This document shows positions 41,227-49,867 of a stretch of 64,000 nt of DNA, one piece after another. The stretch covers positions 124,001 through 188,000 of the forward strand of contig NZ_QPKJ02000002.1 of the NCBI RefSeq assembly GCF_003344625.1. The letters run 5' to 3'. The position numbers and the translations under genes are program-made. The notes under the pieces are model-generated. The model saw only the letters and a list, made by a program, of their open reading frames with translations, was not told where the DNA came from and did no database searches. Source of the DNA: Solirubrobacter deserti. Lineage in GTDB: Bacteria > Actinomycetota > Thermoleophilia > Solirubrobacterales > Solirubrobacteraceae. Numbering within the stretch: position 1 is the stretch's first letter; every line of letters starts with the position of its first letter.

Positions 41227-42170
41227 ACCGCGTACCGCAGGAGCGCCGCGGCCGTGGTGCCGTGCGGGACGTCGTCGCGCCGGACGGCCAGCACGCGCCC
41301 GCCGGAGGCGATCACCCGGCGGGCGATCTCGTCGACGTCCTGGTCCCCGTCGGTGTCGATGTCGACGAACAGCGTGTCGACGGCGCCGAAGGTGGCGGCG
41401 CGGGCGACGTCGGAGAGGTCGGTGGCGGCGCGGCCGCGCGACTGCCACTCCTCGAAGCGGGCGCGCAGCGCTTGCAGCTCGCTCGCGTACAGGTCGTCGA
41501 GGATGGGCCGCGCGGCGTTGGCGAGCTCGAGCTCGGTCAGGTGCTCCGGGTTGCCGGAGATGCCGCCCACGAGCAGCGCCGGGTAGCTGTTGGTGGCGCG
41601 GTAGAGCGAGTTCAGGGGCTCGGCGGCGGCGAGGATGAGCGGCAGGCCGACACCGGCGAGCGTGGGCTGGAGGGCGCGGTCGACCTGGCGCGCGTAGCGG
41701 AGCGGCTGCTCGGCGATCACGGCTTCCTCCAGGCCGGCGACCTCGATCGTCGACGGCGGGACGTCGCCCGCGACCTCCACCAGGCGGACGGCGTTCGCCG
41801 ACAGCGCGAGCACGAGCGCGGCGTGCGGGAACGTGACGGCGCGCAGCAGCGGCTTGACGTGGAAGCGGTCGTCGACCACCACCACGCTGGAGAGGCGGTT
41901 CGGGAGCCGGAAGCTGCGCAGGCTGGTCGGCGTCGCGAACACCGCGAGGCTGTGCGCGAGCAGGGACCACGCGACGAAGTCCTCGGCGAAATCGTCGAGC
42001 AGCTCGTTGGCGGGCGCCTGGGCCGCGAGGTTCTTGAACTCGATCCGCGCCTGGTCGGCGTCCTGCGGCAACGGGCTCGTGGGCAGGTAGATGGTCACGC
42101 AGTCCGGCCCGCGCGTGTCGAGCAGCGTCGCGAGTTGGGCCGGCGTCGGGATGTCGATGTGAAGCGCCAC
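41223..42170 (-). CDS. baeRF-family (archaeo-eukaryotic release-factor-like) protein
   Basis: A 315-residue protein. The opening DCVTIYLPTSPLPQDADQAR and the later SVVVVDDRFHVKPLLRAV, FPHAALVLALSANAVRLVEV and VDTLFVDIDTDGDQDVDEIA are typical of the bacterial release-factor-like baeRF family, including the final GGRVLAVRRDDVP. The family is related to eRF1/peptidyl-tRNA hydrolases and thought to act in ribosome-associated conflicts, but no GGQ loop is visible here. Start: GTG at 42170. Its stop overlaps the convergent SLC13 gene stop. Confidence 0.85.
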   Translation of the reverse strand: MALHIDIPTPAQLATLLDTRGPDCVTIYLPTSPLPQDADQARIEFKNLAAQAPANELLDDFAEDFVAWSLLAHSLAVFATPTSLRSFRLPNRLSSVVVVDDRFHVKPLLRAVTFPHAALVLALSANAVRLVEVAGDVPPSTIEVAGLEEAVIAEQPLRYARQVDRALQPTLAGVGLPLILAAAEPLNSLYRATNSYPALLVGGISGNPEHLTELELANAARPILDDLYASELQALRARFEEWQSRGRAATDLSDVARAATFGAVDTLFVDIDTDGDQDVDEIARRVIASGGRVLAVRRDDVPHGTTAAALLRYAV

Positions 42171-42240
42171 GCGTGCCAGGTTCGCGGCCGCGCGGGTGAG
42201 CGCGCCTCGTCCGCGCCGGGTGAGGCGTAGCGTTCGGGCC

Positions 42241-44376
42241 ATGCGGAGTGCGGTGTCCTGGCTGGCGGCGGTGGTGGCGGCGATCGCGCTGCTCGTCTGC
42301 ATCGTCGCCACCTTCGCCACGCGTGAGGTGTTCGACGCGGACCGCTTCGCCGCGCACACCGAGGCCGCGCTGCGCACGCCGGCCGTCAGCGAGGAGGTCG
42401 CCCGGCGCCTGACCGACGCTGTGATCACGGCCGAGCCCGACCTCGTCGCGGTACGCCCGTTGGTGTTGGGCGCGGCCGAGGGCGTCGTGCGCAGCTCCGC
42501 CTTCGGCGCGGTCGTCCGCGGCTCGGTGCGCGACCTGCACCGCTCCGCCTTCGACGCCGAGGCGGGCACGATCACCCTCACGGTCGCCGACACGGGCCTG
42601 CTCGTGTCGGAGGCCTTGGAGCGCCTGCGGCCCGACCTCGCCGCGCGCATCCCGGACACCATCCGCGTCACCCTGACCGACACCGCGTCCGGCCCGCCGC
42701 TCGAGCTCGTCAAGGCCGCCGAGAACGTCCGCTGGCTCGCTTGGTTCGCGCTCGTCGTCGCGCTGCTCGCGGGCGCCGCCGCCGTGCTCGTCGGCCCGCG
42801 CGGAGAGCGGGCGGCCGCGGCCGCCGGCGGCGAGCGCGCGGCGGGGGGCGGCGTGCCGGCGGGCGGGGGCGGTTGGCGCGCGGGCGCGATCCGGCTCGGT
42901 GCGGCGGTCGCCGTCGTCGCCGGGCTCGCCGGCCTCGCCGCGTCGGTCGGGCCGCGCGTGCTCACCGGCGACGCCGCCGCGCGGGCCGCGCTGGAGACGT
43001 GGCTGGACCCGCTCGCGGTGCGCTGCTGGACCGTGTGCGCGGGCGCGCTGCTCGTGACGACCGCGGCCGCGTCGCTGTGGCGGCCGCCGCTGCCCGGGAC
43101 CCTCGTCGCGCAGGCGCGGCGCGGGTTCGAGCGCGTGCCGCCGACCGGCCGCGCGATCGTCGCGATCGCGTTCGGTGTCGTCGCGCTCGCCGCGCCGCTC
43201 GCCCTGCTGCGCGCGCTCGTCATGGCAGCCGGCGCGCTCGGGATCCTGTGGGGCGTGGCCGCGCTGCTGCGGCGCGTGGCGCCGCCTGCTGCTCGCTCGT
43301 CGCCCGCCGCCGGCGTCTCCGCTCCGCGCCATCCCCGGCGCGTCTCACCGCGCCGGGCCGCGGTGGCCGCCGGCGCGGTCGGCGTCGCCGCGGCCGCGCT
43401 CGCGTTCGCGCTCTCGACGAGCGGCGCCGCTCCCGTCAAGGTCGGCCGGTGCAACGGGAGCGCGGCGCTGTGCGACCGGACGCTGGACGAGGTCGTGTTC
43501 CTCGGCACGCACAACTCGATGTCCGCGGACGGAGAGCCCGGGTGGCTGTTCGCCGCGCAGAACGCGAGCATCGCGCAGCAGCTCGACGACGGCGTGCGGA
43601 GCCTGCTGATCGACACGCACTACGGGTTCCAGACGCCGCGCGGGGTCGCGACCGACCTCGACCACGACTCCAAGAGCCGCGAGAAGATCACGTTCGAGCT
43701 CGGCGAGGCGTTCATCGAGACCGCGCAGCGGCTGCGCTCCCGGCTCGGCTTCACGGGGGATGAGCCGCGCGAGATCTTCCTCTGCCACGCGTTCTGCGAA
43801 GTTGGCGCCACCAAGGCCGTCGACGCGCTCGAACAGGTGCACGAGTTCCTCGTCGAGCACCCCGAGGAAGTGCTGATCCTCTCGATCGAGGACGACACCG
43901 AGCCGCAGGACACCGCGCGGCTGATCAGGGACAGCGGCCTCATCCACAACGTCTACGAAGGCCCCGCCGGACCGCCCTGGCCCACGCTCCGCCAGCTCAT
44001 CCAGCACAACGAGCGCGTGCTCGTGCTGATCGAGAACCAGCCCGGCGACGAGCCGTGGATGCACCGCCAGGACACGGTCGCGCAGGAGACCCCGTACGCG
44101 TTCGCGACCCCGGCCGAGCTCGCCGCGCCCGACTCCTGCGCGCCGAACCGCGGCGGCGACGCCGGCTCGCTGCTGCTGGTCAACCACTGGGTGGACACGT
44201 CGCCGGCGCCGCGCCGCAGCATCGCCGGCGAGGTCAACGCGAGCGCGTTCCTCACCGAGCGCCTCACGCGCTGCCGGCACGAGCGCCGGCTTCTGCCGAC
44301 GATCGTCGCCGTCGACTTCTACCGCGACGGCGACGCGTTCGAAGTGGTCGACACGCTGAACGGGCTCACGTCCTGA
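42241..44376 (+). CDS. Membrane protein with a C-terminal PI-PLC-like domain
   Basis: A 711-residue protein. An N-terminal membrane part (helix at about 6-26, then segments at about 163-184, 217-236, 260-280 and 302-345) encloses a soluble loop (about 30-160) rich in charged helices. A last helix near 375-400 is followed by a PI-PLC X-type catalytic region: LDEVVFLGTHNSMSADGEPG with the first His, SLLIDTHYGFQTP with the second His, and the EIFLCHAFCEVGATKAVDAL stretch. The enzyme would cleave a phosphodiester in lipid or wall polymer at the outer face. Substrate unknown. The start ATG at 42241 is preferred to an earlier in-frame GTG. Confidence 0.8.
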   Translation: MRSAVSWLAAVVAAIALLVCIVATFATREVFDADRFAAHTEAALRTPAVSEEVARRLTDAVITAEPDLVAVRPLVLGAAEGVVRSSAFGAVVRGSVRDLHRSAFDAEAGTITLTVADTGLLVSEALERLRPDLAARIPDTIRVTLTDTASGPPLELVKAAENVRWLAWFALVVALLAGAAAVLVGPRGERAAAAAGGERAAGGGVPAGGGGWRAGAIRLGAAVAVVAGLAGLAASVGPRVLTGDAAARAALETWLDPLAVRCWTVCAGALLVTTAAASLWRPPLPGTLVAQARRGFERVPPTGRAIVAIAFGVVALAAPLALLRALVMAAGALGILWGVAALLRRVAPPAARSSPAAGVSAPRHPRRVSPRRAAVAAGAVGVAAAALAFALSTSGAAPVKVGRCNGSAALCDRTLDEVVFLGTHNSMSADGEPGWLFAAQNASIAQQLDDGVRSLLIDTHYGFQTPRGVATDLDHDSKSREKITFELGEAFIETAQRLRSRLGFTGDEPREIFLCHAFCEVGATKAVDALEQVHEFLVEHPEEVLILSIEDDTEPQDTARLIRDSGLIHNVYEGPAGPPWPTLRQLIQHNERVLVLIENQPGDEPWMHRQDTVAQETPYAFATPAELAAPDSCAPNRGGDAGSLLLVNHWVDTSPAPRRSIAGEVNASAFLTERLTRCRHERRLLPTIVAVDFYRDGDAFEVVDTLNGLTS

Positions 44377-45304
44377 ACTGCCCCGTGTCCACCCACTCCT
44401 GCTGCTGGAGCACCCACCAGTCGTCGGCGAGGTGCTCGCGCACGTACGCGTACGGCAGCCACCCGTAGCCCTTCTCGCCCCAGCTCGTGCCCCACGAGTT
44501 GCGGATCAGGAAGGCGCCCTTGGTCTCCTTCGCGCTGCCGCGGCGCTTGACGCGCTTCTCGTCGTCGTAGCCCACCGCCATCACCGCGTGCCCGCCGACC
44601 AGCTCCTCCCTGTCGGTCGGGTACGGGATCTCGCCCGTGTTGCCGTCGTGGATGGACTCGAAGACCGAGAAGCCGAACATCGCCGGCATCTGCGAGGCGA
44701 GATGGGACTTGATCGCGCCCAGCACGTCCGCGCGCGTCGCGTCCGGCGGGTCCAGCCGGTAGTAGACGATCGACTGGAAGCTCTGCGCGAACGCGTAGCA
44801 GAACGCCGTCGGCTCCTTGTCGAACGCCTCGATCCTGTACGGCCAGTACTTCTCGGGCACCACGCCGAACAGCGCCATCGCGCCCATGGTCGTGCGCAGG
44901 AACGCGCCGCTGTCGCCGGTGAAGCCGCCGAGCTTGCGCGTCGTCTTGTACAGGAACGACCGCGAAGCGTTGATGTGGCGCCCGTACGCCTTGCGCTGGT
45001 AGTACTCGATCATGCCGACGCCCGCGTGCGCCGTGCAGGAGCCGATCTCGCCCTGGTCCTCGACGCCCGAGCACCACTCGCGCAGGTCGACCTTGGCCGG
45101 CGGGGCGACCCCCTCCGGCACCGCCGTCCGGGCCAGCAGCGGAGCGACCTTCTCGTGCTCGACCGTGTAGTCACGCGGGCTCGGGTGGTCGCGCAGCCAG
45201 CCGAGGCCCTTGCGTCCCGGCACGCCCGGCAGCGACAGGGCGAACCCGTGAGGCTCGGAAGCCCCGTGGAACTCGGCTTCGAACTCGATCTCGGCGTCGG
45301 TCAT
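44366..45304 (-). CDS. Papain-family (C1) cysteine peptidase
   Basis: A 312-residue protein with the C1 catalytic set: the oxyanion Gln and active Cys in GVEDQGEIGSCTAHAGVGM at about 80-98, the His in LVGGHAVMAVGYDD near residue 240, and the Asn in FLIRNSWGTSWGEKGYGWLP near 270. There is no signal peptide or membrane segment, so it seems to act in the cytoplasm unless exported by another route. The first 70 residues could serve as a short prosegment. It ends 11 bp inside the convergent PLC-like gene. Confidence 0.92.
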   Translation of the reverse strand: MTDAEIEFEAEFHGASEPHGFALSLPGVPGRKGLGWLRDHPSPRDYTVEHEKVAPLLARTAVPEGVAPPAKVDLREWCSGVEDQGEIGSCTAHAGVGMIEYYQRKAYGRHINASRSFLYKTTRKLGGFTGDSGAFLRTTMGAMALFGVVPEKYWPYRIEAFDKEPTAFCYAFAQSFQSIVYYRLDPPDATRADVLGAIKSHLASQMPAMFGFSVFESIHDGNTGEIPYPTDREELVGGHAVMAVGYDDEKRVKRRGSAKETKGAFLIRNSWGTSWGEKGYGWLPYAYVREHLADDWWVLQQQEWVDTGQFRT

Positions 45305-45370
45305 CGCGCGACCCTCTCAAAAATCTCGGCGGCGCTGTCGATTTCGCGCGTGCCCGTTTGTCGAGGAGAC

Positions 45371-46030
45371 ATGAACAAGCTCTGGGAAGTCACCTGGGAG
45401 GGCGAGCTGCCGGCGTCCCCGCAGGCCGTGTGGGCCACCTTCACGCGCCACTCCGCCAGCTACCTGTGGCCGATCGAGTACGAGCCCCGCGTCGGCGGCG
45501 CCGAGCGCGGCCTCACGCAGGGCGGCGGCACCGTCACCGTCTGGGAGCCGCACCGCCACTTCGTCACGCGCACGCGCCCCGAGCAGGAGCGGGACGGGCT
45601 CAACGAGGTCGAGATCACGCTCGAGCCGCTGGGCGCGATCACCTACTTCCGCTTCACCCACCGCGCGGAGATCCCCGAGGCCGAGTACGACGTCCAGCTC
45701 GCGATGTGCCGCGAGCACACGGCGCTCTACCAGCACTCGCTCGGCCAGGCCGCGTGCTACTTCCACGGCCTCGAGGCGCAGTACGAGGCCGACGACGAGC
45801 TCGAGGGCAGCTTCGCCGAGGTGCTCGAGCGGCTCGGCGTCCCCGCCGACGCCGTGACCGGCGACCGGGTCACGCTCACCAACGGCATCGAGGGCGTCGT
45901 CGACTACCGCGCGCGCTCGTTCCTGGGCGTCCGCGGCGAGGACGTGCTGTTCCGCGTCTACGGGCGCGACACTTGGGGCTATCCCGTGGGCACGACGACC
46001 CACCGGTTCCCGACCAGGACGGAGGCGTGA
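45371..46030 (+). CDS. SRPBCC (START-like) protein
   Basis: A 219-residue protein opening with WEVTWEGELPASPQAVWATF, the usual first strand and helix of AHSA1/SRPBCC proteins, with FRFTHRAEIPEAEYDVQLAM in the last strand and long helix. GAGGAG lies four bases before the ATG. It precedes a YCII/DGPF gene (ATGA overlap) and an ECF42 sigma factor, so it is part of the same sigma module. SRPBCC domains bind hydrophobic ligands; the ligand is unknown. Confidence 0.88.
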   Translation: MNKLWEVTWEGELPASPQAVWATFTRHSASYLWPIEYEPRVGGAERGLTQGGGTVTVWEPHRHFVTRTRPEQERDGLNEVEITLEPLGAITYFRFTHRAEIPEAEYDVQLAMCREHTALYQHSLGQAACYFHGLEAQYEADDELEGSFAEVLERLGVPADAVTGDRVTLTNGIEGVVDYRARSFLGVRGEDVLFRVYGRDTWGYPVGTTTHRFPTRTEA

Positions 46031-46362
46031 TGGCGCAGTACGCGGTGTTCCTGTATGAGCGGGTGGCGCCGGAGGATCTGCCGCCGGAGATCATGCAGCG
46101 CCACGAGCAGATGCCCGAGCGGGCGGCCGAGCTCGGCGGGCGGATCGTCGCGGGGATGGCGCTGCAGCCGCCGGACACGTCGACGTCGATCCGCAAGGGC
46201 GAGCTCACCGACGGCCCGTTCCTGGAGACCAAGGAGGTGCTCGGCGGCGTGTTCGTGATCGAGGCGCGCGACCTCGACACCGCGCTCGCGATCGCGAAGC
46301 TCACCCCGGTCGTCGAGGGCGGCGTGGAAGTGGTCCCGTTGCTCGACTTCCAGGTCCTCTGA
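46030..46362 (+). CDS. YCII-related DGPF domain protein
   Basis: A 110-residue protein carrying the canonical motif: KGELTDGPFLETKEVLGGVF at about 57-76. MAQYAVFLYERVAPEDLP opens the domain. The ATG overlaps the stop of the SRPBCC gene, and the sigma gene begins at its stop. It is the partner of the second ECF42 module in the window and a paralogue of the protein at 5866-6204. Confidence 0.92.
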   Translation: MAQYAVFLYERVAPEDLPPEIMQRHEQMPERAAELGGRIVAGMALQPPDTSTSIRKGELTDGPFLETKEVLGGVFVIEARDLDTALAIAKLTPVVEGGVEVVPLLDFQVL

Positions 46363-47555
46363 AGGCCGTCGCCGACGCGCACCGGAGCGAGTGGGCCTAC
46401 GTGCTCGCCGCGACGGTGCGCGTCACCCGCGACCTCGACCTCGCCGAGGAGGCCGTCCAGGACGCGTTCGTGGAGGCGCTGCGCGTCTGGCCTCACGACG
46501 GCGTCCCGGACAAGCCGGGCGCCTGGCTGACGACGGTCGCCAAGCGCCGCGCGCTGAATGCGATGGCGCGCGCGAAGACGCTCGACACCAAGCTCCCGCT
46601 GCTGTTGGAGCGCGACGAGGACGACCTGCCGGACGAGGACTTCATCGGCGACGACCGCCTACGGCTCGTGTTCACCTGCTGTCACCCGGCGCTCGCCCGC
46701 GAGGCGCAGCTCGCCCTCACGCTGCGGCTCGTGTGCGGCGTCGCGACGGCCGACGTCGCGCACGCGTTCCTGATCTCGGAGGCGACGATGGCCGCCCGGA
46801 TCACGCGCGCGAAGAAGAAGATCGCCGCGGCGCGCATCCCGTACGTCGTCCCCGAACCGCACGAGCTCCCAGAGCGCCTGGACGCCGCGCTGACCGTCAT
46901 CTACCTGCTCTACACGACCGGCCACACAGCGCCCGCCGGCGACGACCTCGTGCGCGACGAGCTGACCGCCCGCGCGCTCGACCTCGCCCGCATGCTGCAC
47001 GGGCTGCTGCCCGGCGGCGAGGCGGCGGGACTGCTCGCGCTGCTGCTGTGCCATGAGGCCCGACGCGGCACGCGCACCGATGCGCATGGGCGCCTGCTGC
47101 GGATGTCCGAGCAGAATCGCACGGCGTGGGACCGCGAGCGCATCGCCGAGGCCGACGCGCTGATCGTCGCCGCCCTGCGCGCCGGCGGCCGCGGGCGCTT
47201 CCTGCTGCAGGCCGCGATCGCCGCGCTGCACGCCCAGGCGCCCAGCTACGAGCAGACGGACTGGCCGCAGATCCTCGAGCTCTACGACGCGCTGCTGCGC
47301 GTGTGGCCGTCCCCGGTGGTCGCGCTCAACCGCGCGGTCGCGCTCGCGGAGGTGGAGGGACCGCAGGCCGCGATCGCCGCCGTCGACGCCCTGGAAGGCG
47401 TGGACGGCTACCGCTACCTGCACTCCACGCGCGCCGACCTCCTGCACCGGCTCGGCCGTGACGGAGAGGCCGCCGACGCCTACCAGCGCGCCCTGCAGCT
47501 CACCGACAACGTCGCCGAGCGCACCTTCCTGGAGGAGCGCCGGGCGCCGCGATGA
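46359..47555 (+). CDS. ECF42-type RNA polymerase sigma factor, apparent CTG start
   Basis: About 398 residues: sigma-2 at about 10-75 (EEAVQDAFVEALRVWPHDG, then GAWLTTVAKRRALNAMA), sigma-4 at about 110-155 (LTLRLVCGVATADVAHAFL, then ATMAARITRAKKKIA) and a C-terminal helical-repeat extension (YDALLRVWPSPVVALNRAVA). Family alignment needs the residues AVADAHRSEWAYVLAATVRV, which lie before the first GTG at 46401. The only upstream candidate is a CTG at 46359 that overlaps the DGPF gene stop (CTGA). Starting at 46401 would cut the first sigma-2 helix. It is a paralogue of the gene at 4700-5884. Confidence 0.9.
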   Translation: MKAVADAHRSEWAYVLAATVRVTRDLDLAEEAVQDAFVEALRVWPHDGVPDKPGAWLTTVAKRRALNAMARAKTLDTKLPLLLERDEDDLPDEDFIGDDRLRLVFTCCHPALAREAQLALTLRLVCGVATADVAHAFLISEATMAARITRAKKKIAAARIPYVVPEPHELPERLDAALTVIYLLYTTGHTAPAGDDLVRDELTARALDLARMLHGLLPGGEAAGLLALLLCHEARRGTRTDAHGRLLRMSEQNRTAWDRERIAEADALIVAALRAGGRGRFLLQAAIAALHAQAPSYEQTDWPQILELYDALLRVWPSPVVALNRAVALAEVEGPQAAIAAVDALEGVDGYRYLHSTRADLLHRLGRDGEAADAYQRALQLTDNVAERTFLEERRAPR

Positions 47556-47568
47556 CTCGCGGCGCCCG
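47541..47568. terminator. Bidirectional terminator-like hairpin with the sigma stop codon in its loop
   Basis: CGGGCGCCGCG and its exact 11-bp complement enclose the six bases ATGACT, which include the TGA of the sigma gene. It lies between convergent genes (the next stop, on the minus strand, is at 47581) and could end both transcripts. Confidence 0.65.
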
Positions 47569-47580
47569 ACTCCTACGTGG

Positions 47581-49755
47581 CTACTGGCCCGGGGTCAGCA
47601 CGACCTCGTCCGACCCCTGCTGGGGCTCCTCACCGTCCGGCTGGTCGGTGTAGGTGGCGACGAACACGCCGCGCAGGTTGGTGGCTCCTGCGTGGGCCTC
47701 GTCGATCGGGATCGAGATCTGGCCCGAGCAGCCCGCGGTGGACGTCTGCGGATGCCCGTGCTGGTCGTGCCCGAGGATGTACGCGACGGTCACGCGCGAG
47801 CAGTCGACCGGCTGTTCGTCTTGGATCGTCACGGTGTAGTTCACCGTGTCGCCGAAGTTGAACGGCGGCGTGGTGGACGCGACCTGCAGCTCCACGATCG
47901 GCGCCTGGTTGCCGACCACGATCCGGACCGAGCTCGACGCGCTGCGCCCGCTGGTGTCCGTGACGCGCAGGGTGGCCTCGTAGATGCCACGCTGCGTGTA
48001 CGTGAACGTCGGGTTCGCGACGCGCGAGTCCACGGTGCCGTTGGCGTCGAAGTCCCACGCGTAGGCGATCCGGTCACCGTCCGGGTCGTTCGTGCCCGCG
48101 CTCGAGAAGCGCACCGTCAGCGGCGGGACCAGCGCCGACGTCGGCGTGCCGCTGACCTTCACCACCGGCGTGTACTCGCCGCGGCGCACGTAGTCGATCC
48201 GGGCCAGCTGCGCCTCCGGGTTCTCGGAGAAGAAGCCGTCACCGTACTCGAGCGAGTACAGCGCGCCGTCCGGGCCGAACTCCATGTCCATCGGGTTGTC
48301 CTGCTCGATCCCGCCGGGGCCGAACAGGTGGAAGATGTCGCGCAGCTGCCCGCCGTTGGGCCGGTTGAGCTGGAACACCTTCACGTAGTCACGCGACCAT
48401 TCGTAGAACAGCGGGTGACCGTCGAACACGCGCGGCCAGCGGTTCTCCGCGCGGTTGTCGGCGTCGAACTCGTACGCCGGGCCGCCCATCGGGCCGATGC
48501 CGTCGCCGCCGCGCTGGTTGAACAGCTCGGGGAACAGGCCGGAGTCACCGGCCGGGTACGAGTACCAGACGTCGGGCTGGATGACCGGCGGCAGCCGGCG
48601 CAGGCCCGTGTTGTGGCGCGAGTCGTTGACGGTCGCGCGGCAGTTGAACTCCTCGCCGGACTGCTCGGCGTCGGGCGTGAAGTCGTAGTCGGTGTACGGA
48701 TCGTTCGGCGTCACGCAGAACGGCCAGCCGTAGTTGCCGGGCTGGCGGATCAGCATCCACCGGCCGTGACCGGCCGGACCGCGTCCGACGAGCGGCACGT
48801 TGGCGTCCGGCGAGTAGTCGCCGACGTACACGTCGCCCGTCTTGCGGTTGACCGCGAACCGGAACGGGTTGCGCATGCCCATCGCGAAGATCTCGGGGCG
48901 GGTCTGCGGCGTGCCCGGGCGGAACAGGTTGCCCGGCGACGGGATGTAGCTGCCGTCCTCGAGCACGCGGATCTTGAGGATCTTGCCGCGCAGGTCGTTC
49001 GTGTTGCCGGACGTACGCCGGGCGTCGAACGCGGGGTTGCGGGTCTCGCGATCGTCGATCGGCGTGTAGCCGGCCGAGAAGAACGGGTTCGTGTCGTCGC
49101 CCGTCGACAGGTACAGGTTGCCCTGGTAGTCGAAGTCGATCTGGCCGCCGACGTGGCAGCAGAGGCCGCGGTCGGCCGGCACGCGCAGGATCTCCTGCTC
49201 GGACGCGACGTCGAGCTCATTGCCCGTGAACTTGAAGCGCGAGAGCAAGAGGTAGCTCGTCTGCGCGTCCGCCTGGAACTTCTTCAGGCGCTCGCGTTCC
49301 TCGGGTGAGGTGAGGTCCTCCGGAGCGTTGCCCTCGTTGATCGCGGCGCCCGTGGCGGGATCGTCGACGGGCGTGTTCAGCTTCGGCGAGTAGTAGAGGT
49401 AGACCCAGCGGTTCTCGTCGAAGTTCGGGTCGATCGCGATGCCCTGCAGACCCTCCTCGTCGTGCTGATAGAGGCCCTTCGGGTTCTCCTCTTCGTCAGC
49501 CATGTTGATCACGAGCGTGTTGAGGCCCGTGCGCGGGTTGTGGATGCGCACCTCACCGGTGCGCGCTGTGTGCAGCACGCGGCCGTCCGGCAGCACGGCA
49601 AGGCTCATCGGTTCGCCGGGACGGTCGTTGAGCTGCACCTTCTGGAACTCGCTCTGTGACGGGAACGGCGAGTTCTGTGCGTGAGCGCTCCCCGCGAGCG
49701 CGCCAAAAAAGCCGAGCGCAGCGATGCCCACCGCGCAACGGGCCTGGACTCCCAT
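47581..49755 (-). CDS. Secreted sorbosone/glucose-dehydrogenase-like protein with PKD domain
   Basis: A 724-residue protein from the ATG at 49755 (AGGGGG upstream), with signal peptide to about residue 26 (GSAHAQ). A six-bladed propeller of the GSDH type spans about 30-500: PMSLAVLPDGRVLHTARTGE, GLQGIAIDPNFDENRWVYLY, GGQIDFDYQGNLYLSTGDDT and GPDGALYSLEYGDGFF. A PKD-type domain follows (about 520-610, SSAGTNDPDGDRIAYAWDFD). The last 100 residues are beta-rich with two Cys. PQQ binding is possible but not proved; the enzyme would oxidise sugars outside the cell. The in-frame start at 49911 has no signal peptide. Confidence 0.88.
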   Translation of the reverse strand: MGVQARCAVGIAALGFFGALAGSAHAQNSPFPSQSEFQKVQLNDRPGEPMSLAVLPDGRVLHTARTGEVRIHNPRTGLNTLVINMADEEENPKGLYQHDEEGLQGIAIDPNFDENRWVYLYYSPKLNTPVDDPATGAAINEGNAPEDLTSPEERERLKKFQADAQTSYLLLSRFKFTGNELDVASEQEILRVPADRGLCCHVGGQIDFDYQGNLYLSTGDDTNPFFSAGYTPIDDRETRNPAFDARRTSGNTNDLRGKILKIRVLEDGSYIPSPGNLFRPGTPQTRPEIFAMGMRNPFRFAVNRKTGDVYVGDYSPDANVPLVGRGPAGHGRWMLIRQPGNYGWPFCVTPNDPYTDYDFTPDAEQSGEEFNCRATVNDSRHNTGLRRLPPVIQPDVWYSYPAGDSGLFPELFNQRGGDGIGPMGGPAYEFDADNRAENRWPRVFDGHPLFYEWSRDYVKVFQLNRPNGGQLRDIFHLFGPGGIEQDNPMDMEFGPDGALYSLEYGDGFFSENPEAQLARIDYVRRGEYTPVVKVSGTPTSALVPPLTVRFSSAGTNDPDGDRIAYAWDFDANGTVDSRVANPTFTYTQRGIYEATLRVTDTSGRSASSSVRIVVGNQAPIVELQVASTTPPFNFGDTVNYTVTIQDEQPVDCSRVTVAYILGHDQHGHPQTSTAGCSGQISIPIDEAHAGATNLRGVFVATYTDQPDGEEPQQGSDEVVLTPGQ

Positions 49756-49867
49756 GTACTTCCCCCTGACTTTGGCCCGAGCCTTCTCCCGAAGCTCAGA
49801 TTGCGGGCGACAGTACTCGCTCGCCGCCGGGTTCGCACCCTCAGCGAAGGTCAGTGTCAGAACGTTG

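Noticed and set aside
39496..43332. A 1278-codon open frame on the minus strand.
   Set aside because: It overlaps several real genes on both strands and shows shadow-frame composition without domains.
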